Shown: positions 1-8,904 of the stretch, in pieces
How positions within the stretch are numbered: position 1 is the first letter of the stretch
How the letters are laid out: the number at the start of each line of letters is the position of its first letter
Assembly (NCBI RefSeq): GCF_019049285.1
Contig: NZ_JAGMUL010000021.1
Coordinates: 1-64,000 of the forward strand
Source of the DNA: Streptomyces sp. AC550_RSS872
GTDB lineage: Bacteria > Actinomycetota > Actinomycetes > Streptomycetales > Streptomycetaceae
Direction of reading: 5' to 3'
Length of the DNA: 64,000 nt
Position numbers and translations under genes: made by a program
Notes under the pieces: generated by a model
Databases searched by the model: none
What the model was told of the DNA's origin: nothing
The model's input: only the letters and a program-made list of their open reading frames with translations

Positions 1-49
1 CCCCCCGGCACCACCCCCTCCCCAACCCCCGTACCTGCAAGGGAAACCC

Positions 50-1477
50 GTGACCAGACTCAGCGTCGAGATGCTGGCAGCGGACACCGTCGAGCCCATC
101 ACCTCGGCCGGCCACGCTCAGCTGGGCATCGCCGTCCTGGCGGGCATCGCCGTCATCGTCCTGCTCATCACCCGGTTCAAACTCCACGCGTTCCTGTCGC
201 TGACCCTCGGGTCGCTGGCGCTCGGCGCCATCGCCGGGGCACCGCTCGACAAGGTCATCACCAGCTTCAGCGCCGGACTCGGCACCACGGTGGCCGGCGT
301 CGGCGTGCTGATCGCACTCGGCGCGGTCCTGGGCAAGATGCTCGCCGACTCCGGCGGCGCCGACCAGATCGTCGACACGATCCTCGCCAAGGCGGGCGGC
401 CGTTCGATGCCGTGGGCGATGGTGCTGATCGCCTCGGTGATCGGTCTGCCGCTGTTCTTCGAGGTCGGCGTCGTGCTGTTGATCCCGGTCGTGCTGATGG
501 TCGCCAAGCGCGGCAACTACTCGCTGATGCGCATCGGCATCCCGGCCCTCGCCGGCCTCTCCGTGATGCACGGCCTGGTCCCGCCGCACCCCGGTCCGCT
601 GGTCGCGATCGACGCGGTCGGCGCCGACCTGGGCGTCACGCTGGCGCTCGGGGTCCTCATCGCCATACCGACGGTGATCATCGCCGGTCCGGTGTTCTCG
701 CGGTACGCGGCCCGCTGGGTGGACGTCCCGGCGCCGGAGCGGATGCTCCAGTCCCTCGGGGATTCCGGTCAGATCCCCGGCGAGCGCGCCTCCGGGGAAC
801 CGCAGTCGCGCCCCGCTTTCGGGCCGACGCTGCTGACGATCCTCCTGCCCGTCGTCCTGATGCTGTCGAAGGCGCTGGTCGACATCGTGATCGACGACCC
901 CGAGAACACCGTGCAGCGCGTGTTCGACGTCGTCGGCTCCCCGATGATCGCGCTTCTCGCCGCCGTCCTCCTGGGCATCTTCACGCTGCTCGAGCCGGCC
1001 GGGTTCGGCAAGGAGCGGGTCTCGCCGCTGGTCGAGAAGAGCCTCGCGCCCATCGCGGGCATCCTGCTGATCGTGGGCGCGGGCGGCGGCTTCAAGCAGA
1101 CGCTGATCGACACGGGTGTGGGTCAGATGGTCCTGGACATCTCCAAGGACTGGTCGATCCCGGCGCTGCTGCTGGCCTGGCTGATCGCGGTCGCGATCCG
1201 GCTGGCGACGGGGTCGGCGACGGTGGCGACGGTCTCGGCCGCCGGGCTCGTGGCGCCGCTGGCCGCCGAGATGTCGACGACCCACGCGGCCCTGCTGGTC
1301 CTCGCCATCGGCGCCGGTTCGCTCTTCTTCAGCCATGTGAACGACGCCGGGTTCTGGCTGGTCAAGGAGTACTTCGGGCTGGACGTCGGCCAGACCGTCA
1401 AGACCTGGTCGGTGATGGAGACGATCATCTCGGTGGTCGCCGGCGGTCTGGTCCTGCTGCTCTCACTGGTCATTTAG
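50..1477 (+). CDS. GntP-family gluconate/idonate:H+ symporter
   Basis: The 475-residue product is hydrophobic almost throughout, with about a dozen predicted membrane segments. It matches the GntP permease family in length and in the conserved GLPLFFEVGVVLLIPV stretch (about residues 130-145) and HGLVPPHPGPL (about 175-185). It would import gluconate or L-idonate with protons across the cytoplasmic membrane. The start is GTG at 50, preceded by AAGGG at a suitable distance. It is followed after 10 bp by an SDR and then by a sugar-acid dehydrogenase, which fits a gnt/idn catabolic operon. Which sugar acid is the true substrate is inferred from these neighbours. A gluconate kinase and regulator may lie upstream, outside the window. 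Confidence 0.9.
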   Translation: MTRLSVEMLAADTVEPITSAGHAQLGIAVLAGIAVIVLLITRFKLHAFLSLTLGSLALGAIAGAPLDKVITSFSAGLGTTVAGVGVLIALGAVLGKMLADSGGADQIVDTILAKAGGRSMPWAMVLIASVIGLPLFFEVGVVLLIPVVLMVAKRGNYSLMRIGIPALAGLSVMHGLVPPHPGPLVAIDAVGADLGVTLALGVLIAIPTVIIAGPVFSRYAARWVDVPAPERMLQSLGDSGQIPGERASGEPQSRPAFGPTLLTILLPVVLMLSKALVDIVIDDPENTVQRVFDVVGSPMIALLAAVLLGIFTLLEPAGFGKERVSPLVEKSLAPIAGILLIVGAGGGFKQTLIDTGVGQMVLDISKDWSIPALLLAWLIAVAIRLATGSATVATVSAAGLVAPLAAEMSTTHAALLVLAIGAGSLFFSHVNDAGFWLVKEYFGLDVGQTVKTWSVMETIISVVAGGLVLLLSLVI

Positions 1478-1487
1478 GGGTACGACG

Positions 1488-2249
1488 ATGACGGCTCACC
1501 CCCTCTTCGACATCAGCGGCCGCACGGCCCTGGTCACCGGCTCCAGCCGGGGCATCGGCCTGGCGCTCGCCCGCGGTCTGGCGGAGGCCGGCTGCACGGT
1601 GGTCCTCAACGGACGGGACGGCGAACGCCTCACCAAGGCCGCCGCCGAACTGCCGGGGGACGTCCACACGGCCGTGTTCGACGTGACCGACGGCCCGTCG
1701 GTGGCCGCAGGGACAACGGATGTCGAGGAGCGGGTGGGCCCGCTGGACATCCTGGTCAACAACGCGGGTATGCAACTGCGCTCCCCGCTCCTGGAGTTCA
1801 CCGACTCCGACTGGCACCGCATCCTGAACACCAACCTCACGAGCGCGTTCCTGGTGGGCCGGGAGGTCGCACGGCGGATGACGGAACGCGGCCACGGAAA
1901 GATCATCAACATCTGCTCGCTCCAGAGCGAGGTGGTCCGGCCCGGCATCGCGCCCTACGCAGCCACCAAGGGCGCGCTGAAGATGCTCACCAAGGGCATG
2001 TGCGCCGACTGGGGCCCGTACGGCGTCCAGGTCAACGGCCTCGGCCCCGGCTACATCGAGACCGAGCTGACCCAACCTCTCGTCGCCGACGAGGAGTTCA
2101 GCGCCTGGGTGCGCCGACGCACCCCGGCCGGCCGCTGGGGCCGTACCGAGGACCTGGTCGGCGGGGTGCTGTTCCTCGCCTCTCCGGCCGCGGACTTCGT
2201 CTCCGGGCAGGTGCTGTACGTCGACGGCGGCATGACGAGCGTGCTGTGA
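1488..2249 (+). CDS. SDR oxidoreductase, probable gluconate 5-dehydrogenase
   Basis: This 253-residue classical short-chain dehydrogenase has the cofactor loop TGSSRGIG near residues 17-24, NNAG near 90, and the catalytic triad Ser144, Tyr157 and Lys161 (YAATK). The C-terminal VSGQVLYVDGG is typical of IdnO/gluconate 5-dehydrogenase, which interconverts gluconate and 5-ketogluconate with NAD(P)H. It begins 10 bp after the GntP permease and is followed by an L-idonate-dehydrogenase-like gene, reproducing the idnD/idnO/idnT set of E. coli. The assignment to gluconate rather than another polyol rests on that context, because SDR sequence alone is a poor guide to substrate. Confidence 0.85.
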   Translation: MTAHPLFDISGRTALVTGSSRGIGLALARGLAEAGCTVVLNGRDGERLTKAAAELPGDVHTAVFDVTDGPSVAAGTTDVEERVGPLDILVNNAGMQLRSPLLEFTDSDWHRILNTNLTSAFLVGREVARRMTERGHGKIINICSLQSEVVRPGIAPYAATKGALKMLTKGMCADWGPYGVQVNGLGPGYIETELTQPLVADEEFSAWVRRRTPAGRWGRTEDLVGGVLFLASPAADFVSGQVLYVDGGMTSVL

Positions 2250-2263
2250 AGGAGGCCTCGCGG

Positions 2264-3313
2264 ATGCTCGGCTGTGTGATCCACGGTCAGGACGACCTGC
2301 GGGTCGAGGAGCTGCCGGTACCGGTCCCGGGTCGGGGGCAGGCGCTGGTGGCCGTGCGGTACGGCGGGGTCTGCGGCTCCGATCTGCACTACTGGCGGCA
2401 CGGCGGGGTCGGCGACTTCCGGCTCAGGGAGCCGATGCTGCTCGGGCACGAGGTCGTCGGGACGGTGGTCGCGTACGGCGACGGGGCCTCGGGTCCGGCC
2501 GCCGGTACGGCCGTCGCGGTGCACCCCGCCACTCCCTGCGGGGTCTGCCCGGAGTGCTCGGGCGGTCGGCGCAACGTCTGCCGGGACACCCGCTACCTGG
2601 GCAGCGCGGCCCGCTTTCCGCATGTGCAGGGCGGTTTCGCCGCCCAAGTGGCCGTCCCCGCAGACCAGTTGAGGCCGCTCCCGGCCGGTCTCGATCTGCG
2701 CCGGGCGGCGCTCGCCGAGCCTCTGTCCGTCGCGCTGCACGCGGTGCGGCGGGCCGGAGAGGTGGCCGGGCGGCATGTCCTGGTGACCGGTGCCGGCCCC
2801 ATCGGGTGCCTGGTGGTCGCGGCGGCGAAGGCGGCCGGGGCGGCCCACGTCACGGTGACGGACCTGCTGCCGACGGCTCTGGAGTACGCGCGGATCGCCG
2901 GCGCCGACACCCTCGTACGGGCCGACGATCCGGACGACGCCGGGTGGCCTTCCGAGGTTGACGTGGCCGTCGAGGCGTCGGGCGTCGCCGCGGGCCTGGA
3001 GACCTGTCTGCGGCTGGTGCGGCGGGGCGGCGTCGTGGTGCAGTTGGGGATGCTGCCGCCGGGGCGGAGTCCGTTCGCGGGGAACCTCGTCGTGAGCCGG
3101 GAGATCGAGCTGCGCGGGGCGTTCCGCTTCGACACGGAGTTCGACGCGGGGCTGGAACTGCTCGCGGCCGAGGCGTCGTTCGACGGGCTGGTCAGCGCGG
3201 TGGTGCCGGTGCGGGAGGCCGAGGCGGCGTTCGCGCTGGCGGCGGACCGGAGCAACGCGTGCAAGGTGCTGCTGGACTTCGGAGGCCCGGACTCCGCGGT
3301 GCAGGGTGTCTGA
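2264..3313 (+). CDS. Zinc-dependent L-idonate 5-dehydrogenase
   Basis: The 349-residue product is a medium-chain zinc dehydrogenase. It has a catalytic-zinc Cys37 in GGVCGSDLHYW, the GHE motif near residue 63, the four-cysteine structural zinc lobe CGVCPECSGGRRNVC (about 92-106) and a Rossmann motif GAGPIG. The CGSDLHYWRHGG signature is typical of L-idonate 5-dehydrogenase, which oxidises idonate to 5-ketogluconate; the upstream SDR can then reduce that to gluconate. ATG 2264 is chosen because GAAGGAGG ends 8 bp upstream; a longer open frame upstream is a shadow of the SDR gene. It is the third gene of the operon. Confidence 0.86.
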   Translation: MLGCVIHGQDDLRVEELPVPVPGRGQALVAVRYGGVCGSDLHYWRHGGVGDFRLREPMLLGHEVVGTVVAYGDGASGPAAGTAVAVHPATPCGVCPECSGGRRNVCRDTRYLGSAARFPHVQGGFAAQVAVPADQLRPLPAGLDLRRAALAEPLSVALHAVRRAGEVAGRHVLVTGAGPIGCLVVAAAKAAGAAHVTVTDLLPTALEYARIAGADTLVRADDPDDAGWPSEVDVAVEASGVAAGLETCLRLVRRGGVVVQLGMLPPGRSPFAGNLVVSREIELRGAFRFDTEFDAGLELLAAEASFDGLVSAVVPVREAEAAFALAADRSNACKVLLDFGGPDSAVQGV

Positions 3314-3426
3314 ACTCGCACGGACGATCACCTGAACCGGCTTCCCCGAGGGCGCCTTCGGCCTGATGATGAGGTGACCCTTGGCGGCTGACTCAGTCGT
3401 CGGGGGCGAGGACTTCGGGGGGCGTG

Positions 3427-4509
3427 ATGGCGGTTTCCCTCGGGATGCGTATCTCGGGGCTGCTCGTCGTGGGCGCGGTGGCGGTGGCCGCAGCGGCCTT
3501 CACAAGTGACGGGGGTCGCACTGCGGACGGCAGGGGCGGCGGGGACACGGTGGTCACCGCCGGGCCCTCGGCCGGTCTCCGCAAGGTGCCGAACGGACCG
3601 CCGGGCGGGGCCACTGCCCCGCCACGGCAGTCGCCCGACGGCCACGTGGGCCGGCCGGCGGTGACGAACCCGCCGCCGACCCCGCCGCCCAGCCCTTCCC
3701 GTGGCGAGGTGGAGAAGAAGATGGCGAGTCCCTCGCCCAGCCCCTCCATGAGCCAGAAGCTCCTCGAAGCCCCCGGCTGGCTGCCGCCCGGCCCCGACTC
3801 GCCGGACACCGACGGCACCGCTGACCCGGCGAGCGTGTACGACCTGCTCCGCGATCCCACCGAGTGCCGGGCAGCGCTGAACGTGATCCCGCGGACGACT
3901 GCCGACGCCGAGTGGACGCTGATGCGAGGGCTTGCCTCCGCGTGTCTGGCCGTGCAAGGCGAGGGCGGGAGCTGGAAGCAGGCGGTGCAGGACCATGCCG
4001 CCCTGGCGGACGGGGCCGGCAGTTGCAAGGGCCGTGCCGCGTACGCCGTCCTGGGCGTGCTCCTCGACTTCCACCGGCGGCACCCCGAGGCCACCGTACG
4101 GTTGAGGCCCTCGCCGAGCGGCACCCCCGCTGCCTGCGGCTACCGGATCTCCGGGGTGGACACGGGCGGCGACGGCGAGGCGAAGCCCGGCGAGGTGATC
4201 GGGATCGAGCTGGCGGACGCCTACTTCGACCCTGCCGAGTTGCTGCGGGGCGCGGTCGTGAGCGTCGGCGGTCAGCATGTGGCCGCGGTGCCCGTACTGA
4301 CCTCGGTGGCAGCGGGCCGACTGGTGCTGTCCGTCGTCGTACCGGCGCTGGAGCCGGGGCCGGCCGACGTGACCGTCCAACACGCCGGCATCGAGACGCG
4401 CATGCCGACCGCTTTCACCGTCACCGCACCGGGCACCGTGCCGGAGCCGAGCACAGGCGCGACCCCAATCGCCCCGTTCGCATTCACCGACGGTCCGACA
4501 CCCCCCTAA
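3427..4509 (+). CDS. Secreted or membrane-anchored hypothetical protein with IPT-like C-terminus
   Basis: I do not recognise this 360-residue protein. Residues about 6-25 form a hydrophobic signal or anchor segment. A Gly/Pro/Ser-rich, probably disordered region follows to about residue 130. Then comes a helical domain with three cysteines. The C-terminal 100 residues are predicted beta-rich and look like an IPT/TIG immunoglobulin-like fold (GEVIGIELADAYFDP, then ADVTVQHAG). GTG 3424 immediately precedes ATG 3427 and either could start; a G-rich ribosome site lies just upstream. Extracytoplasmic location is inferred from the N-terminus. No sortase motif is visible. Confidence 0.65.
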   Translation: MAVSLGMRISGLLVVGAVAVAAAAFTSDGGRTADGRGGGDTVVTAGPSAGLRKVPNGPPGGATAPPRQSPDGHVGRPAVTNPPPTPPPSPSRGEVEKKMASPSPSPSMSQKLLEAPGWLPPGPDSPDTDGTADPASVYDLLRDPTECRAALNVIPRTTADAEWTLMRGLASACLAVQGEGGSWKQAVQDHAALADGAGSCKGRAAYAVLGVLLDFHRRHPEATVRLRPSPSGTPAACGYRISGVDTGGDGEAKPGEVIGIELADAYFDPAELLRGAVVSVGGQHVAAVPVLTSVAAGRLVLSVVVPALEPGPADVTVQHAGIETRMPTAFTVTAPGTVPEPSTGATPIAPFAFTDGPTPP

Positions 4510-4512
4510 GGA

Positions 4513-4563
4513 GCGCGGGGCTGTCATCACTGTGCGGCTACCGCCGCGTGGGCGCGACCAGCC
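4513..4563 (+). repeat. Dispersed intergenic repeat, family R2
   Basis: This copy reads GCGCGGGGCTGT, a variable few bases, then TGTGCGGCT, CCGCCGCGTGGGCGCGACCA and GCC. The same unit recurs at 9947-10000, 33100-33151 (inverted) and 38544-38597. It fills the gap between two convergent genes. It can form a GC-rich structure, but no protein is encoded. Confidence 0.8.
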
Positions 4564-4641
4564 ACAACCAACCCGCAGCCACCCAACGACACCTCGCCCC
4601 ACCCACCTCGGCGCTCAACGGCTCTCCCCGCAGAGCGCCTG

Positions 4642-5265
4642 TCACGGACGCCACAGCGAATGCTCCCGCTCGGCCCACTCCCGGCTGACGGAGCCGGTCC
4701 GCATGCCTCTGCGGGCCTCCGGATCCCCTAGGGCCATGCCGATGTGCCCGGCGAGGACGATGCCGATGGTGAGGGCCAGCCAGTCGTGGACGAAGGTCGC
4801 GCTGGTGCGCCACACCAGGGGTGTGAGGTGGGTGAACCACATGAGGAGGCCGGTGCCGAGCATCACCAGGGTCGCGCCGGCGATCCAGGCGGCGTAGATC
4901 TTCTGCCCGGCGTTGAACTTGCCCGCCGGACGGGAAGCGCGTCGCTTGTCGCGGCGCAGGGCGGCGCGCAGCCACACGCGGTCGTGGGGGCCGAAGCGGT
5001 TGAGGAAGCCGAGGTCGGCGCGGAAGGCGCGGGAGGCGAGGCCGGCCAGGACGGGGACGGGCAGGGCGAGGCCGGCCCACTCGTGGACACGGACCACCAG
5101 TTCGCGGCGGCCGACGAGTTCGGCGAGCTGGGGGACGTACAGACAGGCCGCGGTCACCACGCACACGCCCATCAGCGCGGCCGTCGTGCGGTGCGCCCAG
5201 CGGGAGGCGCGGCCGAAGCGCCGGACGCCGGTGGTCGGGCCGGGGGCGTCAAGTCGTAGGGTCAT
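4642..5265 (-). CDS. Cytochrome b561/formate-dehydrogenase-gamma-like membrane subunit
   Basis: The 207-residue product has four predicted membrane helices with histidines placed as haem ligands (ASRWAHRTTAALMG at about residue 24, VHEWAG at about 61, WFTHLTPLVW at about 148, FVHDWLALTIGIVLAGHIGMAL at about 163-185). It resembles prokaryotic di-haem cytochrome b subunits. It overlaps by 17 bp the upstream gene for a sulfite-oxidase-fold molybdoenzyme. The pair probably forms a quinol-to-molybdenum electron path across the membrane, analogous in layout to MsrP/MsrQ, although this subunit is not of the MsrQ (ferric-reductase-like) family by eye. Confidence 0.78.
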   Translation of the reverse strand: MTLRLDAPGPTTGVRRFGRASRWAHRTTAALMGVCVVTAACLYVPQLAELVGRRELVVRVHEWAGLALPVPVLAGLASRAFRADLGFLNRFGPHDRVWLRAALRRDKRRASRPAGKFNAGQKIYAAWIAGATLVMLGTGLLMWFTHLTPLVWRTSATFVHDWLALTIGIVLAGHIGMALGDPEARRGMRTGSVSREWAEREHSLWRP

Positions 5266-5992
5266 CGTCGCGTCCGTTCGAGCGGCCGACCCACGCGTCG
5301 ACGTCGTAGCCCCGTTCCTCCCAGTAGCCCGGCTTCACGTCCTTGGTGACGGTGATGCCGGAGAGCCACTTGGCGGACTTGTAGAAGTACATGGGCGCCA
5401 CATAGAGGCGGACGGGGCCGCCGTGGGCGTGGCCCAGGTCCTTGTCCTGCATGCGCAGGGCGACCAGGACGTCCGCGCGGCGGGCCTGGTCGAGGGTGAG
5501 GCTCTCGCTGTACGCGCCGTCGAAGCAGGTGAAGCGCACCGCCCCGGCCCCCTCGCGCACTCCCGCGGCGTCGAGCAGCCGGGACAGGCGGACCCCTTCG
5601 AAGGGGGTGTCGGGCACCCGCCAGCCGGTGACGCACTGGACGTCGCGCACCATCCGGGTCTGCGGCAGGGCGCGCAGTTCGGCCAGCGTGTAGGTGGCGG
5701 GGTGGTCGACGAGGCCGTCGATCGTGAGGCGGTAGGTGTCGGCGTTCTTGCGGGGGACGGAGGAGGTGACCGAGTAGTAGCGGAAGCCGCCGCCGTTGGG
5801 GAGCAGGCCGGTCAGGCCGGTGGGGTCCTTGTCGGACGCGCCCGCGAGGAAGGACTCCAGGCCGCGCTGGAGGGTGGGCGCGGTGGCCACGCCGAGGGCG
5901 CCCAAACCGAGGGTGCCGAGGAGGACGCGGCGGCCGATGGGTTTGCCCCGCGGCTCTTCGGGTTGTCCGGAGTTCACGTACTTATCGAACAC
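5249..5992 (-). CDS. Tat-exported sulfite-oxidase-family molybdopterin protein
   Basis: This 247-residue protein begins with a short charged leader and a twin-arginine segment PIGRRVLLGTLGLGALG (about residues 18-34), which indicates folded export. The core matches the oxidoreductase molybdopterin domain. It contains the molybdenum-ligand cysteine in VRDVQCVTGWRV, and GGPVRLYVAPMYFYKSAKW near the C-terminus. GTG 5992 is chosen because GGGGGG lies 6 bp upstream; the longer frame runs into the preceding permease gene. It overlaps the cytochrome b gene. The substrate is unknown: methionine sulfoxide reductase, sulfite dehydrogenase or another small-molecule reductase are all possible. Confidence 0.82.
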   Translation of the reverse strand: MFDKYVNSGQPEEPRGKPIGRRVLLGTLGLGALGVATAPTLQRGLESFLAGASDKDPTGLTGLLPNGGGFRYYSVTSSVPRKNADTYRLTIDGLVDHPATYTLAELRALPQTRMVRDVQCVTGWRVPDTPFEGVRLSRLLDAAGVREGAGAVRFTCFDGAYSESLTLDQARRADVLVALRMQDKDLGHAHGGPVRLYVAPMYFYKSAKWLSGITVTKDVKPGYWEERGYDVDAWVGRSNGRDDDPTT

Positions 5993-6065
5993 CCGCGTCC
6001 CCCCACTGGACCAGGGAACGCGGGTGCCCGTCAGATTTCCGTAACCATCTCTCACCGGGCTCTCA

Positions 6066-7610
6066 TCAGTCGCCGCGGGCGGCCTTCTCCAGCTGGAACG
6101 CCTCGTTGCCGAGCCCGATGCGGGCGTGGGCCTCGGGGGCGCGGGAGCGCAGGAGCAGGCCCTGGGCGAGGCCGGCGGCGAGGGCGAGGGCGATGACGGC
6201 GGGCAGCGCCCAGCCGAGGGCGGAGCCGGGGCCCGCACCGATCAGGACGTCGAAGTCCTTGACGGTCCAGACGACGATGAACAGCAGCGCGAGGACGGCA
6301 AGGCCGGAGGCGGTCAGCCGCCAGAACTGGGCGGCCGCGGCACCCCGGCGCAGGAAGAAGACGATCACCGAGACCGAGGCGGCGGCCATCAGGGCGGTGA
6401 CGCCGAGCGCGCCGAGGCTGCCCATCCAGGTGAACAGGTGCAGGACCGGTGCGGTCGGGTCGCCGGTCGGCTTGTCGTCGGCGACCGCGAACGCGGCGAC
6501 GACCACGAGCGAGATCCCGGTCTGGAGCAGCGATCCGGTGCCGGGGGCGCCGCTCGCGCCGCTGGTGCGGCCGAAGGCGGCGGGCAGCAGTCCCTCGCGG
6601 CCCATGGCGAAGGCGTAGCGGGCGACGACGTTGTGGAAGCTGAGCATCGCCGCGAACATGCCGGTCACGAAGAGCACGTGCAGGACGTCGGTGAAGCCGG
6701 TGCCGAGCAGGTCCTCGGTGAGGAAGAACAGCAGTCCGGCGCTCTGTTCCTGTGCGGTGCCGACGACGGCCGAGGGGCCGGCGGCGACGGTGTACGCCCA
6801 GCAGCTGATCGTGTAGAAGACGGCGATGCCGCCGATGGCCAGGTACATCACGCGGGGCACGAGGACGTGCGGGCGGCTGGTCTCCTCGGCGTAGACGGGG
6901 GCTTGCTCGAAGCCGAGGAAGGCGGCGACGCAGAAGCACAGGGCGGTGCCGATGCCCGCTCCGGTGAGGGTGTCCGGGTTGAAGGCGTGCAGCGACAGGC
7001 CCTCCTTGCCGGGGTCGCCGAGCGCGGCGACGTCGAAGATGACGACGAGGGCGACCTCGATGAGCAGCAGCACGCCGAGCACGCGCGCGTTGAGGTCGAT
7101 CTTCAGCCAGCCGAGCCCGCCGACCAGGAGTACGGCCAGCAGCGCCGGTATCCACCAGGCGACCTCCATGTCGAGGTAGGTGGCGAACAGCCCGGAGACC
7201 TCGAAGCCGAAGATGCCGTAGATGCCGACCTGGAGCGCGTTGTAGGCGACGAGCGCGACCATCGCGGCGCCGGCACCGGCGGTGCCGCCGAGGCCGCGGG
7301 AGATGTAGGCGTAGAAGGCGCCGGCGTTGTGGACGTGCCGGCTCATCTCGGCGTATCCGACGCTGAAGAGCGCGAGGACGAGGCCGAGGATCACGAAGAG
7401 CAGCGGCTGGCCGAGGACGCCCATCACCCCGAAGGTCGTGGGCATGACACCAGCGACGACCATCAGGGGTGCCGTGGCGGCGAGCACGGACAGCAGCAGG
7501 CCCGTCGTGCCCAGCCGGTCGGCGCGCAGGGCGCGGTCCTGTCCCTTGAACGTACTGATGCCGCCACTGCCTGTCATGGCTCTGCTCGTGCTGGAACTGC
7601 CCGTGGTCAT
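6066..7610 (-). CDS. APC-superfamily amino-acid permease
   Basis: The 514-residue product has about 12 membrane helices. It shows the APC start GTTGLLLSVLAATAPLMVVAGVMPTTF and the signature GFEQAPVYAEET (about residues 220-235), characteristic of amino-acid permeases. It would carry an amino acid or amine by proton or antiport coupling; the substrate cannot be read from sequence. It lies 36 bp downstream of a hypothetical gene on the same strand, so the two may be co-transcribed. Its stop is 74 bp before the molybdoenzyme start. Confidence 0.88.
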   Translation of the reverse strand: MTTGSSSTSRAMTGSGGISTFKGQDRALRADRLGTTGLLLSVLAATAPLMVVAGVMPTTFGVMGVLGQPLLFVILGLVLALFSVGYAEMSRHVHNAGAFYAYISRGLGGTAGAGAAMVALVAYNALQVGIYGIFGFEVSGLFATYLDMEVAWWIPALLAVLLVGGLGWLKIDLNARVLGVLLLIEVALVVIFDVAALGDPGKEGLSLHAFNPDTLTGAGIGTALCFCVAAFLGFEQAPVYAEETSRPHVLVPRVMYLAIGGIAVFYTISCWAYTVAAGPSAVVGTAQEQSAGLLFFLTEDLLGTGFTDVLHVLFVTGMFAAMLSFHNVVARYAFAMGREGLLPAAFGRTSGASGAPGTGSLLQTGISLVVVAAFAVADDKPTGDPTAPVLHLFTWMGSLGALGVTALMAAASVSVIVFFLRRGAAAAQFWRLTASGLAVLALLFIVVWTVKDFDVLIGAGPGSALGWALPAVIALALAAGLAQGLLLRSRAPEAHARIGLGNEAFQLEKAARGD

Positions 7611-7646
7611 CGGGGACCGTCCTTGGGTCGACTGCGGTTGGGGGCG

Positions 7647-8597
7647 TTACGCCGTGCCGAGCGCGGTGTCGCGTGCGGCGCGGAAGGCGGAATACGGGTC
7701 GCGGTCCGGGTACGACCACGGCGTGGGGGTGGCGTGCTCGCCGATGCGGTGGAACAGGGCGGCGGCCTCGGCGCCCCGGCCCTCGCAGACCTTGGCGTGG
7801 GCGAGGTAGTTCAGGTCGACCAGACGGCGCGGGTGGCCCTCCTGCTCCCACTCCAGCCACCAGTCGAAGGCGGCCCGCATCACCTGCCGGGCCCGGCGGC
7901 CGCTCCAGTGCCCGGAAAAGGCCGCGTCGCCGGGCTCGTGTCCGGCGCCCGCGAGGACGCGGTAGCGCTCGGCGTGGGCGACGACCGGGAGGACGGCCAG
8001 CGGGGAGTCGGCGGGGGCACGCTCGGCGGCCTCGTTGGCGAAGTCGTAGACCTCGTGGAGCGGGTCGGCGCCGGATCCGGTACGGCGCTCCGCGAGGCGG
8101 GCGACCATCAGGTGGTGGGCGTGGTGGTGGTCGGCGTAGCGGGCGCGGACCTCGGCGAAATGGCGCCGCACCTCCTCCTCGGCACCCAGGGCGCTCTCCA
8201 GCATGAGCAGGCCGAGCCAGGGGGTGGGGTCGGCGGGCGCGAGGGCGGCTGCAAAGTGGCAGGACTCGCGGGCGCGGACCGGCTTCTCCTTGCCCCGCAG
8301 GGCGCGCTGGACCTGGGCGAGGGCGAGCAGGACGGCGGCGTCGGCGGAGTCGGGTTCGGCGAGCAGCCAGTCACGGGTCCAGGGGGCGCAGTACGGCTCC
8401 CGGGCGAGGACGGTGACGCGGTGCCCTCTGCGGTCCCAGTCGTCGCCGGTGCGGGCGAGCAGCGAGCGGGCCGTCTGCCATCTGCCCTGGGCCAGAGCGG
8501 TACGGGCCGCGGCGAGCTCGGTGTCGTCGAGGGCCGCGTCGAAGGCGTGGGCTGCGCGCTTCCGGCCGCGGCCGAGGGGTGGGGGAGGTGGGGGCAC
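7647..8597 (-). CDS. Hypothetical helical (TPR-like) cytoplasmic protein
   Basis: This 316-residue protein is rich in Ala, Leu and Arg. It appears entirely helical, with loose tetratricopeptide-like spacing (AAVLLALAQVQRALRG, then SCHFAAALAPADPTPWLGLLMLES). There is no signal peptide, membrane segment or catalytic motif I recognise. A histidine cluster occurs around DHHHAHHL. The GTG start at 8597 follows a proline-rich first few residues and lacks a clear ribosome site, so the true start may be slightly downstream. It precedes the amino-acid permease and may share its transcript. Confidence 0.6.
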   Translation of the reverse strand: MPPPPPPLGRGRKRAAHAFDAALDDTELAAARTALAQGRWQTARSLLARTGDDWDRRGHRVTVLAREPYCAPWTRDWLLAEPDSADAAVLLALAQVQRALRGKEKPVRARESCHFAAALAPADPTPWLGLLMLESALGAEEEVRRHFAEVRARYADHHHAHHLMVARLAERRTGSGADPLHEVYDFANEAAERAPADSPLAVLPVVAHAERYRVLAGAGHEPGDAAFSGHWSGRRARQVMRAAFDWWLEWEQEGHPRRLVDLNYLAHAKVCEGRGAEAAALFHRIGEHATPTPWSYPDRDPYSAFRAARDTALGTA

Positions 8598-8690
8598 CGT
8601 TTTGGGTTCTGTCGGGGGAGAGAATGTGGACTGTCATCGACCGATCACACACAGCAAATCCGCAGCCAATGGTTCACGTCAAGGGCCGCC

Positions 8691-8707
8691 GACGCGTTAC
8701 ACGCGTC
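8691..8707. promoter_or_regulatory. Perfect 7-3-7 palindrome, candidate operator
   Basis: GACGCGT, TAC, ACGCGTC is a perfect inverted repeat with a 3-bp spacer. It lies in the 307-bp divergent intergenic region between the hypothetical gene at 8597 and the DMT transporter at 8905. The rest of this region is non-coding, and I see no other clear element apart from GC-rich short repeats near the transporter start. An operator role is inferred from symmetry and position. Confidence 0.45.
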
Positions 8708-8904
8708 AACTCCAGTTACCCCTGGGACAGTTGTGACATACAGGGGTGACCCCAATGTCGGAATTGTCCGTATGGTGTGGCGTGCGTCATAGCGCCGCCG
8801 CCGCGGGCACCGCAGGATTGCGGGACGCGCATGCCGGGCCTAAGGCCGCTACAGTCGGCCCTTACGCACCCCGTCCGCCCGGCAGGATGATCGAGGTACG
8901 CAGC

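Noticed and set aside
6126..8792. An 888-codon open frame opposite the amino-acid permease and its neighbour
   Set aside because: It is an antisense shadow of two well-supported genes in very high-GC DNA. Its product is low-complexity Gly/Glu/Asp-rich with no domain.
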